A stretch of 64,000 nucleotides of DNA, from the NCBI RefSeq assembly GCF_018130615.1, contig NZ_JAFCKB010000013.1, positions 62,001 through 126,000 on the forward strand, read 5' to 3'. This stretch comes from Bradyrhizobium manausense (GTDB taxonomy: Bacteria > Pseudomonadota > Alphaproteobacteria > Rhizobiales > Xanthobacteraceae). Below are positions 26,279-38,030 of the stretch, piece after piece. The position numbers and the translations under genes were made by a program. Below the pieces are notes generated by a model that was not told where the DNA came from, did not search any database, and was given only the letters and a program-made list of their open reading frames with translations. Each line of letters starts with the position of its first letter. Position 1 is the first letter of the stretch.

Positions 26279-27835
26279 CTATTCCGCGGCCTGAAGCGTG
26301 GTCGGCGCGGGGGCAAAATCCTCCCGGAAGTGCTTCAATGCGCTGAGCACGGGGTAGGGCGTGAAGCCGCCGAGTGCGCAGAGCGAGCCGAATTTCATGG
26401 TGTTGCAGAGGTCTTCGACGAGGGCGAGGTTTTCGCTGACACGCTCGCCGTTGATGATCTTCTCGATGGTCTCGACGCCGCGGGTCGAGCCGATCCGGCA
26501 AGGGGTGCACTTGCCGCAGGATTCGACGGCGCAGAACTCCATGGCGAAGCGCGCCTGCTTGCGCAAGTCGACGCTGTCGTCGAACACGACGATACCGCCA
26601 TGTCCGATCAGGCCGTCGCGCGCCGCGAAGGCTTCGTAGTCGAACGGGGTATCGAACAGCGCGCGGGGGAAATAGGCGCCGAGCGGGCCACCGACCTGCA
26701 CGGCGCGAACCGGCCGGCCAGTGAACGTGCCGCCGCCGATGTCGTCGACGAGCTCGCCGAGCGTCACGCCGAACGCCGTTTCGAACAGTCCACCCCGGCG
26801 GATGTTGCCGGCGAGCTGGATCGGCATGGTGCCGCGCGAGCGGCCCATGCCGAAATCGGCGTAGGCTTTGGCGCCTTCGGCGAGGATGAAGGGGATGGCC
26901 GCAAACGACAGCACGTTGTTGATGACGGTTGGCTTGCCGAACAGGCCGTGATGCGCCGGCAGCGGCGGCTTGGCGCGCACCAGGCCGCGGCGGCCCTCGA
27001 GGCTCTCCAGCAGCGAGGTCTCTTCGCCGCAGACATAGGCGCCGGCGCCGACGCGCACTTCCATATCGAAGCTGGTGGTTGAGCCACCGATCTTGTCGCC
27101 GAGATAGCCGCCGCGCCGCGCCGCGACGATGGCAGCATTCATCGCCTCGACTGCATGCGGATATTCGCTGCGGATGTAGATATAGCCCTTGGTGGCGCCC
27201 ACGGTGATGCCGGCGGTGGTCATGCCCTCGATGACCAGGAAGGGATCGCCTTCCATGATCATGCGGTCGGCGAAGGTGCCGCTATCGCCTTCGTCGGCAT
27301 TGCAGACGATGAACTTGCGATCGGCCTTGGCTTGCGCCACCGTCTTCCACTTGATGCCGGTCGGAAAGCCGGCGCCGCCGCGACCGCGCAGGCCCGATGC
27401 GGTGACTTCGCTGAGGATCGCATCCGAGCCGAGCGAGAGCGCGCGCTCCAGGCCCTTGTAGCCGCCATGGGCGCGATAGTCGTCGAGCGAGCGTGGATCG
27501 ATCACGCCACAGCGGGCGAAGGTGAGGCGGGTCTGGCGCTTCAGCCAGGGCATTTCGTCTGCGATGCCGAGCCGCAGCTTGTGCGGTCCATTGCTTGCCA
27601 TGGACTCGAACACAGAGGCGACGTCCTCCGGGCTGACCGGGCCATACGCGACCCGACCCTCGGGGGTCGCCACCTCGACCATCGGCTCCAGCCAGCAGAG
27701 CCCGCGCGAGCCGGTCCTGACGATCTCGACTGGCAAGCCACGCTTCGTCGCGACCTGCTCGAAGGCGACCGCGATGTCATCGGCGCCGACGGCAACCGCT
27801 GCCGCATCACGGGGAACGAAGATCCGCATGTTCAT
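26279..27835 (-). CDS. fdsB: Formate dehydrogenase beta subunit FdsB (NADH-binding flavoprotein)
   Basis: From ATG 27835 the protein has 518 residues. About 110 N-terminal residues form a degenerate thioredoxin-like domain that keeps few cysteines; then comes a NuoF-like core with the NAD/FMN loops GLRGRGGAGFPTG and GAGAYVCGEETSLLE and the [4Fe-4S] motif ESCGKCTPCRIG near 440. It passes electrons from the iron-sulfur chain to NAD+. The start overlaps the fdsG stop by four bases, a sign of coupled translation. Confidence 0.96.
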   Translation of the reverse strand: MNMRIFVPRDAAAVAVGADDIAVAFEQVATKRGLPVEIVRTGSRGLCWLEPMVEVATPEGRVAYGPVSPEDVASVFESMASNGPHKLRLGIADEMPWLKRQTRLTFARCGVIDPRSLDDYRAHGGYKGLERALSLGSDAILSEVTASGLRGRGGAGFPTGIKWKTVAQAKADRKFIVCNADEGDSGTFADRMIMEGDPFLVIEGMTTAGITVGATKGYIYIRSEYPHAVEAMNAAIVAARRGGYLGDKIGGSTTSFDMEVRVGAGAYVCGEETSLLESLEGRRGLVRAKPPLPAHHGLFGKPTVINNVLSFAAIPFILAEGAKAYADFGMGRSRGTMPIQLAGNIRRGGLFETAFGVTLGELVDDIGGGTFTGRPVRAVQVGGPLGAYFPRALFDTPFDYEAFAARDGLIGHGGIVVFDDSVDLRKQARFAMEFCAVESCGKCTPCRIGSTRGVETIEKIINGERVSENLALVEDLCNTMKFGSLCALGGFTPYPVLSALKHFREDFAPAPTTLQAAE

Positions 27836-28332
27836 CGCTGCGCCTCCGCAACCAGCGCGTCGATACGCTTTTCGTCGAGTCGGCCGACGAGGCGGCCATC
27901 GAGCATCGCGGACGGCGCGGTCGCGCACAGCCCGAGGCAGTAAATCGGCTCCAGCGTGACGCGATCGTCCGCCGTCGTGTTGCCGAGCGAGACGCCAAGC
28001 TTCGCCTCGGCGCGCGCCGCCAGTGCATCGCCGCCCGCGGCCTGGCAGGCCTCCGCACGGCACAGCTTCAACACGTGGCGGCCGGCCGGCTTGTGGCGGA
28101 AGTCATGGTAGAAGGTGAAGACGCCGTGCACTTCGGCGCGCGACAGATTGAGCGCCTGCGCCACCATGGGAATCGCCGCCTCCGGCACATAGCCAAACGC
28201 CTCCTGGAGAGCGTGCAGAATGACCAGCGTCGCGCCTTCCTGGCTGGCATGTTCGGCGATGATTTCAGCGCCGCGCGTGTCGTCCCAAGGCTCGTAACAA
28301 GGCTCGTAACAAGGCTCAAAAGCAGCTGTCAT
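27832..28332 (-). CDS. fdsG: Formate dehydrogenase gamma subunit FdsG (NuoE-like)
   Basis: The 166-residue protein is a thioredoxin-like [2Fe-2S] subunit: the two cysteine pairs are in LCRAEACQAAGG and IYCLGLCATAPSA. It is the first gene of fdsGBA-fdhD-fdsD and is read divergently from a LysR regulator. The first residues are odd: a 12-base unit is repeated in tandem (28286-28321), giving FEPCYEPCYEPW before the usual domain. The true start could be an in-frame codon after the repeat. Confidence 0.95.
   Translation of the reverse strand: MTAAFEPCYEPCYEPWDDTRGAEIIAEHASQEGATLVILHALQEAFGYVPEAAIPMVAQALNLSRAEVHGVFTFYHDFRHKPAGRHVLKLCRAEACQAAGGDALAARAEAKLGVSLGNTTADDRVTLEPIYCLGLCATAPSAMLDGRLVGRLDEKRIDALVAEAQR
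28286..28321. repeat. 12-base tandem repeat at the fdsG 5' end
   Basis: The unit AAGGCTCGTAAC occurs twice in exact tandem, followed by a third copy with its end altered (AAGGCTCAAAAG). It lies within the first codons of fdsG, where each unit encodes four residues (CYEP on the minus strand). Copy number changes by whole units would keep the frame. Confidence 0.7.
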
Positions 28333-28448
28333 TCTTCATTCTCAAGTTGAGCGTCCCTTCCGCGCAAACTATTTGGAATCATTCGAAGATCAATAAAGCT
28401 GTCTCATGCTGCGATTGCGAATTCGGATCGATCTGGAAGCGCGATCGG

Positions 28449-28480
28449 TCGATACGAAATGGTAATGAAAGTTGTATCGA
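28449..28480. promoter_or_regulatory. Candidate LysR operator between fdsG and its regulator
   Basis: TCGATAC (28449-28455) and GTATCGA (28474-28480) form a perfect 7-base inverted repeat with an 18-base spacer in the divergent intergenic region. LysR proteins usually bind such a dyad close to their own promoter. Nothing here proves use by this regulator. Confidence 0.4.
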
Positions 28481-28556
28481 GTGCCGGTTTTTGCGTGTTG
28501 GTGCAGCCTCAGCGTGATAGCTTGCATGCCACGACAGAATCCGAGGGGACGGCCGG

Positions 28557-29450
28557 TTGATCGACAAGCTTGAACTGCTGCTGGCGCTGGCCAAGGAGCG
28601 GCATTTTGGACGGGCGGCAGAAGCCTGCGGCGTCACCCAGCCGACCATGTCGACGGGGCTGAAGCAGCTCGAGGAGATTCTAGGTGTGATGCTGGTCCAG
28701 CGCGGGTCCCGATTTCAGGGGTTCACCCCCGAGGGCGAGCGGGCGCTGGACTGGGCGCGGCGGATCGTGGGCGATGCCCGCGCGATGCGCGACGAGATCA
28801 ACGGGCTGAAGCATCAGCTCTCGGGGGAGATCCGCATCGCGGCGATCCCGACCGCGCTCGGCATGGTGGCATCGCTGACCACGCCGTACCGGGCTCGGCA
28901 TCCCGAGGTGCGTTTCAGCATCCGCTCGACGACCTCGTCGGAGGTGCTGGGGCTGCTCGAAAATCTCGAGGTCGATGCGGGGTTGACCTATATCGAGAAC
29001 GAGCCGATCGGCAAGGTGCGCACCATTCCGCTCTACAATGAGAGCTATCGCTTGCTCACCGCGCCCGATGGGATGTTCGGGGACCGCGAGACGGTGACCT
29101 GGAAGGAGGTCGGGCAGGTGCCGTTATGCCTGCTGACGCCCGATATGCAGAACCGCCGGATCATCGATCGCGCGCTGCGCTCGGTCGGCGCGGAGGCGAC
29201 GCCGACGCTGACCTCGAACTCGCTGCTGGTGCTGTTCACCCACGTCAAGACGGGGCGATGGGCGAGCGTGATGCCGGCCAAGCTCGCCGAGACGCTCGGC
29301 CTGTCCGACAAGGTCCGTACGATCCCGATCACCGACCCCGAGGTCAATTACAGCATTGGCCTCGTGATCCCGCAGCGCGATCCCATGACGCCGCTGATCG
29401 CGGCGCTGGTCAATGTCGCGCGTGAAGTGGCGCCGACGCTGCAATCGTAA
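28557..29450 (+). CDS. LysR-family regulator, probably of the formate dehydrogenase operon
   Basis: The 297-residue protein starts at TTG 28557 with GAGGGG upstream. Residues 1-60 form the winged helix (RHFGRAAEACGVTQPTMSTG), and the rest is the two-lobe effector domain. It is divergent from fdsG; in other bacteria a LysR protein (FdsR) encoded at this place controls fds genes, and I infer the same here, with formate as a possible signal. The next gene is convergent, 40 bases away. Confidence 0.9.
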   Translation: MIDKLELLLALAKERHFGRAAEACGVTQPTMSTGLKQLEEILGVMLVQRGSRFQGFTPEGERALDWARRIVGDARAMRDEINGLKHQLSGEIRIAAIPTALGMVASLTTPYRARHPEVRFSIRSTTSSEVLGLLENLEVDAGLTYIENEPIGKVRTIPLYNESYRLLTAPDGMFGDRETVTWKEVGQVPLCLLTPDMQNRRIIDRALRSVGAEATPTLTSNSLLVLFTHVKTGRWASVMPAKLAETLGLSDKVRTIPITDPEVNYSIGLVIPQRDPMTPLIAALVNVAREVAPTLQS

Positions 29451-29490
29451 GGGGCAATGCGGGACGGCCCGAGCAAGCGCCTCGTCCTTC

Positions 29491-31821
<2,331 letters not shown>

Positions 31822-32042
31822 GCCTTCGGCCCCCTGAAACCTGCTTGCAACTGCGTTCGAAAGCAGCCCCACGTCGCTTTCGAATCACAGCGATTTGAAT
31901 CCAGTTTGCGCAGGCTGTCGAGAGTCAACGAAACGTTAACGCGAAAAATTTCTTATCCAATGGAGAGTTTGCGCGCAGTGAGCCCGCAAAGTCACGTGCG
32001 TGATGAGTCCGAAACGAGAACGCGGGACTCGTGCGTTCAGCG

Positions 32043-33416
32043 TCACGCGCGCGGCGGCTCGGCGTGACTGATGACGCGTTTCACGCTCGGGAACGCGCGG
32101 CGGAGCCGGCGCTCGATCGCGTCGACGTGCTCGTGCACCCTGATCACACTCATCGACGGCGTGGCGCGGCAATGGAAGTTGACGATCTCGCCGGCGTCGG
32201 TGTTGCGAACGCGCACATTATGGATGTCGTGGATCTCGCCGCCGGCGGCATATTCCGTCAGCGCCGCCGCAATGGCCTGCACCCGCTCCGGTGCCGCATC
32301 GACGCCGAACGGCAGTTCCGGTTCCAGCGGCTCGATATGGACGTCGACCTCGACGTCCTCGCCGAACTCTTCCTGGATGTTCCGCTCCAGCGTGTTGGCG
32401 ACGTCATGCGCCGCCTCGAGCTGCATTTCAGCGTCGACCTCGAGGTCGATGCTGACGATCAGCTTGGCTCCGAGGTCATGCACCGTGACGTGGTGGATGG
32501 CGAGGCTCGAATTGCGCGCGATCACCATGATGCGGTCGCGCACGGTCTCATTGTTGCGCGCGACCGGGACCGGGGTGAAGGTGAGGTCAGCATCACCGAA
32601 CGCCTTGTCGACGGCGGCCTGCGCCTTGCGCTTGATCTCCTCGACGCGGTCGATCGGATAGGTCCGCGGCACCTTTGCGATGGTGTCGATGAAGGTGGTT
32701 GCCCCGACCATGCGCACGCGCAGCCGCTCGACGTCGATCACGCCGGGCACGCTGCGGATCGCGGCCGTGGCCTTTTCCTGCGCTCCTTCCGGCGCGCGGT
32801 CGACCAGCGTCTGCACCGTCGATCCCGCCATGCGCAGGCCGAGCAGGGCGATCATCACGGCGACCGCGGCGGCCGCCGCCGCGTCGCCCCACCAGAAGCC
32901 GAGGGCAGCCAGGATCAGGCCGATGATCACGGCAAATGAGCCCATGACGTCGGACGCAAAATGCAGCGCATCGGCCGCGAGGGCCTGGCTCCTTGTCTCG
33001 CGTGCAGCCCGATGCAGGGCGCGGGCGCGCCAGAGATTGACGGCGATGTCGGCCACCAGCACGACGAACGGCACGGCTGAGATGGTCGGCGGCGGAGTTC
33101 CCTCGCGCAGCCGGCTATAGGACTCGACCAGGATGCCGCCGGCCAGCACGTAGAGCAGCGCGGTGACGCCGAGCGCCGAAATGCTCTCGAGCTTGCCGTG
33201 GCCGTAATGATGCTCGTCGTCCGCCGGCTTGTCCGAGACCCGCACCACCGCCCAGGTGATGATGGTCGCCACCAGGTCGATCGAGGAGTGCAGCGCTTCG
33301 GAGATCAGCGCCAGCGATCCGATCGCGATGCCGACCACGAATTTGGCCGCCGCCATGCCGCCGCTGGCGAGGATCGAGATTGCCGCGACCGAGGTCTTGT
33401 CGTGTTGTCCGCTCAT
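32043..33416 (-). CDS. Cation diffusion facilitator family metal efflux transporter
   Basis: The 457-residue protein has six membrane helices in the first 200 residues and the two metal-site motifs of the family: HSSID in SEALHSSIDL (helix 2) and HFASD in ADALHFASDV (helix 5). A histidine pair (DDEHHYGHGKLE) links helices 2 and 3. After residue 215 come two ferredoxin-like cytosolic metal-sensing domains instead of the usual one; this accounts for the length, since most CDF proteins have about 300 residues. It exports a divalent metal (Zn, Fe, Mn or Co) in exchange for protons; the metal cannot be read from the sequence. Confidence 0.92.
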   Translation of the reverse strand: MSGQHDKTSVAAISILASGGMAAAKFVVGIAIGSLALISEALHSSIDLVATIITWAVVRVSDKPADDEHHYGHGKLESISALGVTALLYVLAGGILVESYSRLREGTPPPTISAVPFVVLVADIAVNLWRARALHRAARETRSQALAADALHFASDVMGSFAVIIGLILAALGFWWGDAAAAAAVAVMIALLGLRMAGSTVQTLVDRAPEGAQEKATAAIRSVPGVIDVERLRVRMVGATTFIDTIAKVPRTYPIDRVEEIKRKAQAAVDKAFGDADLTFTPVPVARNNETVRDRIMVIARNSSLAIHHVTVHDLGAKLIVSIDLEVDAEMQLEAAHDVANTLERNIQEEFGEDVEVDVHIEPLEPELPFGVDAAPERVQAIAAALTEYAAGGEIHDIHNVRVRNTDAGEIVNFHCRATPSMSVIRVHEHVDAIERRLRRAFPSVKRVISHAEPPRA

Positions 33417-33535
33417 GGCGGGGATTTAGCAGGGCGCTCGCGAACATCAAGCGATGATCCACAGAAGTCGTCGCGAGTGAGTTGCAGGAGCGAAGCTGTT
33501 GCGAATGCTTCCGAATTGAATGGTAGCTGATGCCG

Positions 33536-33664
33536 CTCGCTCCGTCATGCCCGGGCAGAAGCGCGAAGCGCGTCTTCGCGCTAGATGTCCCGGGCATCCA
33601 CGTTCTTTGTGCCAAGCCGCCAAGACGTGGACAGCCGTGGGACAAGCCCGGCCATGACGAGCGG
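33536..33664. repeat. Long imperfect palindrome between the CDF and oxidoreductase genes
   Basis: CCGTCATGCCCGGGC near 33542 is matched by GCCCGGCCATGACGAGCGG near 33648, and an inner perfect palindrome AGCGCGAAG/CTTCGCGCT lies at 33560-33582. The 286-base gap between the two genes otherwise shows nothing. Elements of this kind recur in Bradyrhizobium intergenic regions. Confidence 0.7.
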
Positions 33665-33702
33665 AGAAAGCTGCGCGTTACAGGTCGGGTCCCCTGCCGG
33701 CG

Positions 33703-34671
33703 CTACACCGTCACGACGATCTTCCCCAAATGCTTGTTCGCCTCCATGTGGTCGAACGCCTGGTCGATCTGGTCGAACGGATAGACCTTGTCGATCGGCA
33801 ATTGCAGCTTGCGCGACTCCACCGCGCCCCAGATGTCCTTCCTGACCTCGTCGAAGATCGTGCGGACCTCGTCGATGGTGCGGGTGCGGAAGGTGACGCC
33901 GATGTAGCTGATGCGGCGGGCGGCATGCAGGTCGAAGTTGAAGTCGGCATGGGTGCCGCCGAGCCGGCCGACATTGACGATGCGGCCCAGGATCTTGGTC
34001 GCCGCCAGGTTCTGGTTGGCGACCTTGCCGGAGACCTGGTCGACGATGAGGTCGACGCCTTCGCCGTTCGTCGCCTTCAGCACCTCGTCGACCCATGTGG
34101 GATCGGAGGAATCGACCGCGAGGTCGGCGCCGTATTCCTTCAGCCGGCCGCGGCGGTAGGCATCGGTCGAGGAGCCGATCACCAGTCTTGCGCCCTTGAG
34201 TTTGGCAATCTGCATCGCCATCAGGCCGACGCCGGAGCTTGCGCCCTGGATCAGCACGGCCTGCCCCGGCTGCACGCCGCCGACGGTGACGACGGCGTTG
34301 TGCATGGTCGCGAGCGCGACGGGGAGGGTGGCGGCCTCCTCGAAGTTCATGTTCGAGGGCGCGCGAAACAGCCGGCCGTGATCGGCGAGCGTATACTCCG
34401 CGAAGGCCGCGCCGCCCGATCCCATGATGCGATCGCCGACCTTGACGCCCTTCGCGTCCGGTCCGAGCTCGGCGACTTCGCCGGCCCATTCCATTCCGAG
34501 CACGGTGCCGACGCCGCCGGCGGCGCCGTGGGCGTGACCCCTGCGCATGCCGGTATCGGCGCGATTGAGTCCACAGGCGCGGACGCGCACCAGCACCTGA
34601 GTGCCCTTCGGCTTTGGTTGAGCGACGTCGGAAATCCGAGCGCCATCAGGACCGTAGACGTAAGCCTTCAT
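33703..34671 (-). CDS. NAD(P)H:quinone oxidoreductase-like zinc-free alcohol dehydrogenase family protein
   Basis: The 322-residue protein has the GroES-like N-domain (VLVRVRACGLNRADT, GMEWAGEVAELG) and a Rossmann domain with the nucleotide motif GASSGVGLMAMQIAK. The cysteines that would bind structural zinc are missing, which places it in the quinone oxidoreductase branch. It probably reduces quinones or enals with NADPH in the cytosol. It starts 25 bases after the nitronate monooxygenase gene, on the same strand, so the two form an operon. Confidence 0.9.
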   Translation of the reverse strand: MKAYVYGPDGARISDVAQPKPKGTQVLVRVRACGLNRADTGMRRGHAHGAAGGVGTVLGMEWAGEVAELGPDAKGVKVGDRIMGSGGAAFAEYTLADHGRLFRAPSNMNFEEAATLPVALATMHNAVVTVGGVQPGQAVLIQGASSGVGLMAMQIAKLKGARLVIGSSTDAYRRGRLKEYGADLAVDSSDPTWVDEVLKATNGEGVDLIVDQVSGKVANQNLAATKILGRIVNVGRLGGTHADFNFDLHAARRISYIGVTFRTRTIDEVRTIFDEVRKDIWGAVESRKLQLPIDKVYPFDQIDQAFDHMEANKHLGKIVVTV

Positions 34672-34696
34672 GAATTGCTCTCGCTTCTTGCAGTGA

Positions 34697-36033
<1,337 letters not shown>

Positions 36034-36684
36034 CTACTCCGCCGACAGCCGCACCATCTGGCGGCCGCCGTTGATCTCTTTCAGGCTGTTGACGAAGTTT
36101 TCCGGGCGCTGCCAGCGATAGGGGACCTTCAGGCCCATGTACTCGGCGATATCGCCGATGAAGCCGGTGCAGTTGGTGGTCTCGGCGTTCCAGACCGGGG
36201 AGCTCGCCTGCAGTTTCTTGATGTAGGCGAAGACGCGCTTGGCGTCGGCTTCGTTCAGATAGACCCGGTAGCTCGCCGTCAGATATTCCGGATCGAGATC
36301 GCCGTAGCTGGCGCCGGTCTCGGACGGCACCCAGGTGAGGTGACCGAGCACGTAGCTCAAGGTGTCGCCCTTGGGCGTGAGGCCCGCGACCTCGACGGCG
36401 CGCTCGCTGGTCTTGCCGTACCAGACGAAGGCGTGGCCCCAACTCGCCGCGGTCCGCGCGCGGAAGTCGACGTAATAGGGACCCTTCTTCGCGCGCGCGA
36501 TGGAGCGCCGCGTGGCTTGCGGTGCGGCGTCGGTCGCAACAAGCGCACTGGCGTCGGCCATGCGCTTGTTCGTTTCGTGTTTCGTTTGTTGGGCCGAGGC
36601 CGAGGACATCAAGCATGCGAGCATGGTCGCAAGCGCGAGTCCTGCAAGGATGCAGGATCCCGATCGATTAGGTCTGTTCGTCAC
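36034..36684 (-). CDS. Exported hypothetical protein with possible permuted-papain (NlpC/LRAT-type) residues
   Basis: From the GTG at 36684, preceded by GAGGGG, the protein has 216 residues with a signal peptide (about 1-32, cut near SSASA). The mature part contains ASWGHAFVWYGK and, 100 residues later, ETTNCTGFIGDIAEYMGL. A His in a G-H-x-F-x-Y context before an N-C pair is the order seen in circularly permuted papain-fold proteins. That reading is inference; no family is recognised with confidence. It is probably periplasmic. The 67-residue gene upstream runs the same way. Confidence 0.7.
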   Translation of the reverse strand: MTNRPNRSGSCILAGLALATMLACLMSSASAQQTKHETNKRMADASALVATDAAPQATRRSIARAKKGPYYVDFRARTAASWGHAFVWYGKTSERAVEVAGLTPKGDTLSYVLGHLTWVPSETGASYGDLDPEYLTASYRVYLNEADAKRVFAYIKKLQASSPVWNAETTNCTGFIGDIAEYMGLKVPYRWQRPENFVNSLKEINGGRQMVRLSAE

Positions 36685-36741
36685 GTTGTGCCCCTCGACT
36701 GTCGGCCGCTTACGCAAATCCAGCGCGTAGTCTGTCGCGCC

Positions 36742-36945
36742 TCAGTAGCGCGCGGCGACCGGGCCCGGCGCCTTGCCGATCGGGGCCTTGCCAATCGGGC
36801 CCTTGCCAATCGGCATCTTGCCGATCGGGGCCTGCTCGGCCGGATAGACCGGCACGGGCTGGCGGCGCGGCAGATCCGCGGCGTTCGCAACCGTCACCAG
36901 AGCAAGCGTCGAACCCAGAACAATTACAAGTTTCTTCACAGTCAT
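36742..36945 (-). CDS. Small exported protein with PIGK repeats (67 aa)
   Basis: From ATG 36945 (ribosome binding site AGGGG) the protein has 67 residues. A signal peptide ends at VANAA (about residue 23). The mature part holds four near-exact five-residue repeats, PIGKM, PIGKG, PIGKA, PIGKA, and ends in a short Ala/Arg tail. The 15-base DNA units at 36777-36832 differ at several third positions, so the peptide rather than the DNA seems conserved. Function unknown; the positive charge suggests binding to a surface polymer or membrane, which is a guess. Confidence 0.75.
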   Translation of the reverse strand: MTVKKLVIVLGSTLALVTVANAADLPRRQPVPVYPAEQAPIGKMPIGKGPIGKAPIGKAPGPVAARY

Positions 36946-37116
36946 ACCCCTAAGCAGGTTTGGTCCAAACACGGCTGAGCCGTGCCCCCAGACACGCCTT
37001 CCACAAGGGCGGCCGAATGCGACCACAGTGCGGCACCCCCGCGACATGTTGGCGGCATTGATCGGGCGCGCGCAGATGTGATGTGTGTCGGAATGATTCG
37101 GCGTTCCGCACGCTCT

Positions 37117-37833
37117 TCAGCGGTCGGCGCTGAGCCGAAAATGCATCTCGATCTTTGCCTGTGAGCCTTCGCTCGCAACGCGCCACGGTGAAAAACCGGG
37201 CGTGGGATCCGGATCGGAGGGGAGATCAATCGACCAGCGCTGCGTCGGCACACCCGGCAGCGTCAGGCTGACGGCGCGGTGGCGCGTCTTGTACATCAGC
37301 GACGCCGTGGAGATGATCGCCTTGCGGTCACCGTCATGCGCACGCCAGTTCGGAGGCAGCATGGCGTTGGCATATCCCGAAGCTTCCTCGACCTCGATAT
37401 GTACGTCCTCCTCGTTGTCCGGCAGGGTCATGCCGGCGGGCAGGCGAAACTCGACCTGGAGCGTCATGAAGCCGTGACTGAGATCGGGCGAGCGAATGAA
37501 TTCGTACCATCCCCAATAACCAAGGATGGCCACGACAAGCAGAACGGTGACGGTAAAGGGGAAGGAGAGCTGCGTGGCGTGGGGAGGCGCGGCATCAGCG
37601 ACTTCCGCGGGCGGCTGTGACGCCGCGTGCCGGACCAGGCCGAAGCGCAGAAACAGCCAGATGCCGGCGATCAGGCCGACCACGCCACCGATCGGGCCGA
37701 TGTCGAAGAAGGCCCCCATGGCGATGCCGCCATCGCGGTCCGGCCCCGCCAGCATGACCACCAGTGCGGCCAATGCCGACCAGCCGGCAAGAGCGCCGAG
37801 CAGACCAGACAAGAAGCCGAGGATGAAGCGCAT
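37117..37833 (-). CDS. Hypothetical membrane protein (238 aa)
   Basis: Three hydrophobic stretches lie at about residues 5-29, 45-65 and 95-112; the last 125 residues are soluble and beta-rich (LQVEFRLPAGMTLPDNEEDVHIEVE, quoted in part: VEFRLPAGMTLPD). The layout is three membrane helices with a C-terminal domain outside the membrane. I recognise no family. The PIGK protein gene downstream is 170 bases away and could be a separate transcript. Confidence 0.75.
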   Translation of the reverse strand: MRFILGFLSGLLGALAGWSALAALVVMLAGPDRDGGIAMGAFFDIGPIGGVVGLIAGIWLFLRFGLVRHAASQPPAEVADAAPPHATQLSFPFTVTVLLVVAILGYWGWYEFIRSPDLSHGFMTLQVEFRLPAGMTLPDNEEDVHIEVEEASGYANAMLPPNWRAHDGDRKAIISTASLMYKTRHRAVSLTLPGVPTQRWSIDLPSDPDPTPGFSPWRVASEGSQAKIEMHFRLSADR

Positions 37834-37901
37834 GGGCGATTGGTCGCGCGCAGGTCGATTTCGGTTCGAACCGGTCTGTATTTCCCGCCGACCCCCTCCG
37901 C

Positions 37902-37999
37902 CGTCATTCCGGGGCGCGCGTAGCGCGATTTCCTAACCCAACTCGCGCTCGTGATTATGGATTCCGGGCTCGGCGCTTTGCGCCGCCCCGGAATGACGG
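37902..37999. repeat. Palindromic repeat with 14-base perfect arms
   Basis: CCGTCATTCCGGGG at 37902-37915 is the exact reverse complement of CCCCGGAATGACGG at 37986-37999. The arms begin with the same CCGTCAT as the element at 33.5 kb, but the interior differs, which suggests a family of mobile or amplified palindromes. It fills most of the 197-base gap between a membrane protein gene and the FAA hydrolase stop. Confidence 0.75.
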
Positions 38000-38030
38000 A
38001 GAGAGAGAGGAGGGACGGCCCTGCCGCAGG

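Noticed and set aside
23377-26346. Open plus-strand frame of 989 codons opposite fdsA
   Set aside because: fdsA is certain from its iron-sulfur and molybdenum motifs. The opposite frame is a shadow caused by strong third-position GC bias.
36777-36832. Short regular repeats that might suggest a CRISPR-like array
   Set aside because: The 15-base units are contiguous without spacers and encode the PIGK peptide in frame. No cas gene is present.
37860-37880. GGTTCGAACC as a tRNA T-loop
   Set aside because: No acceptor, D or anticodon stems can be formed around it. It is a simple palindrome.
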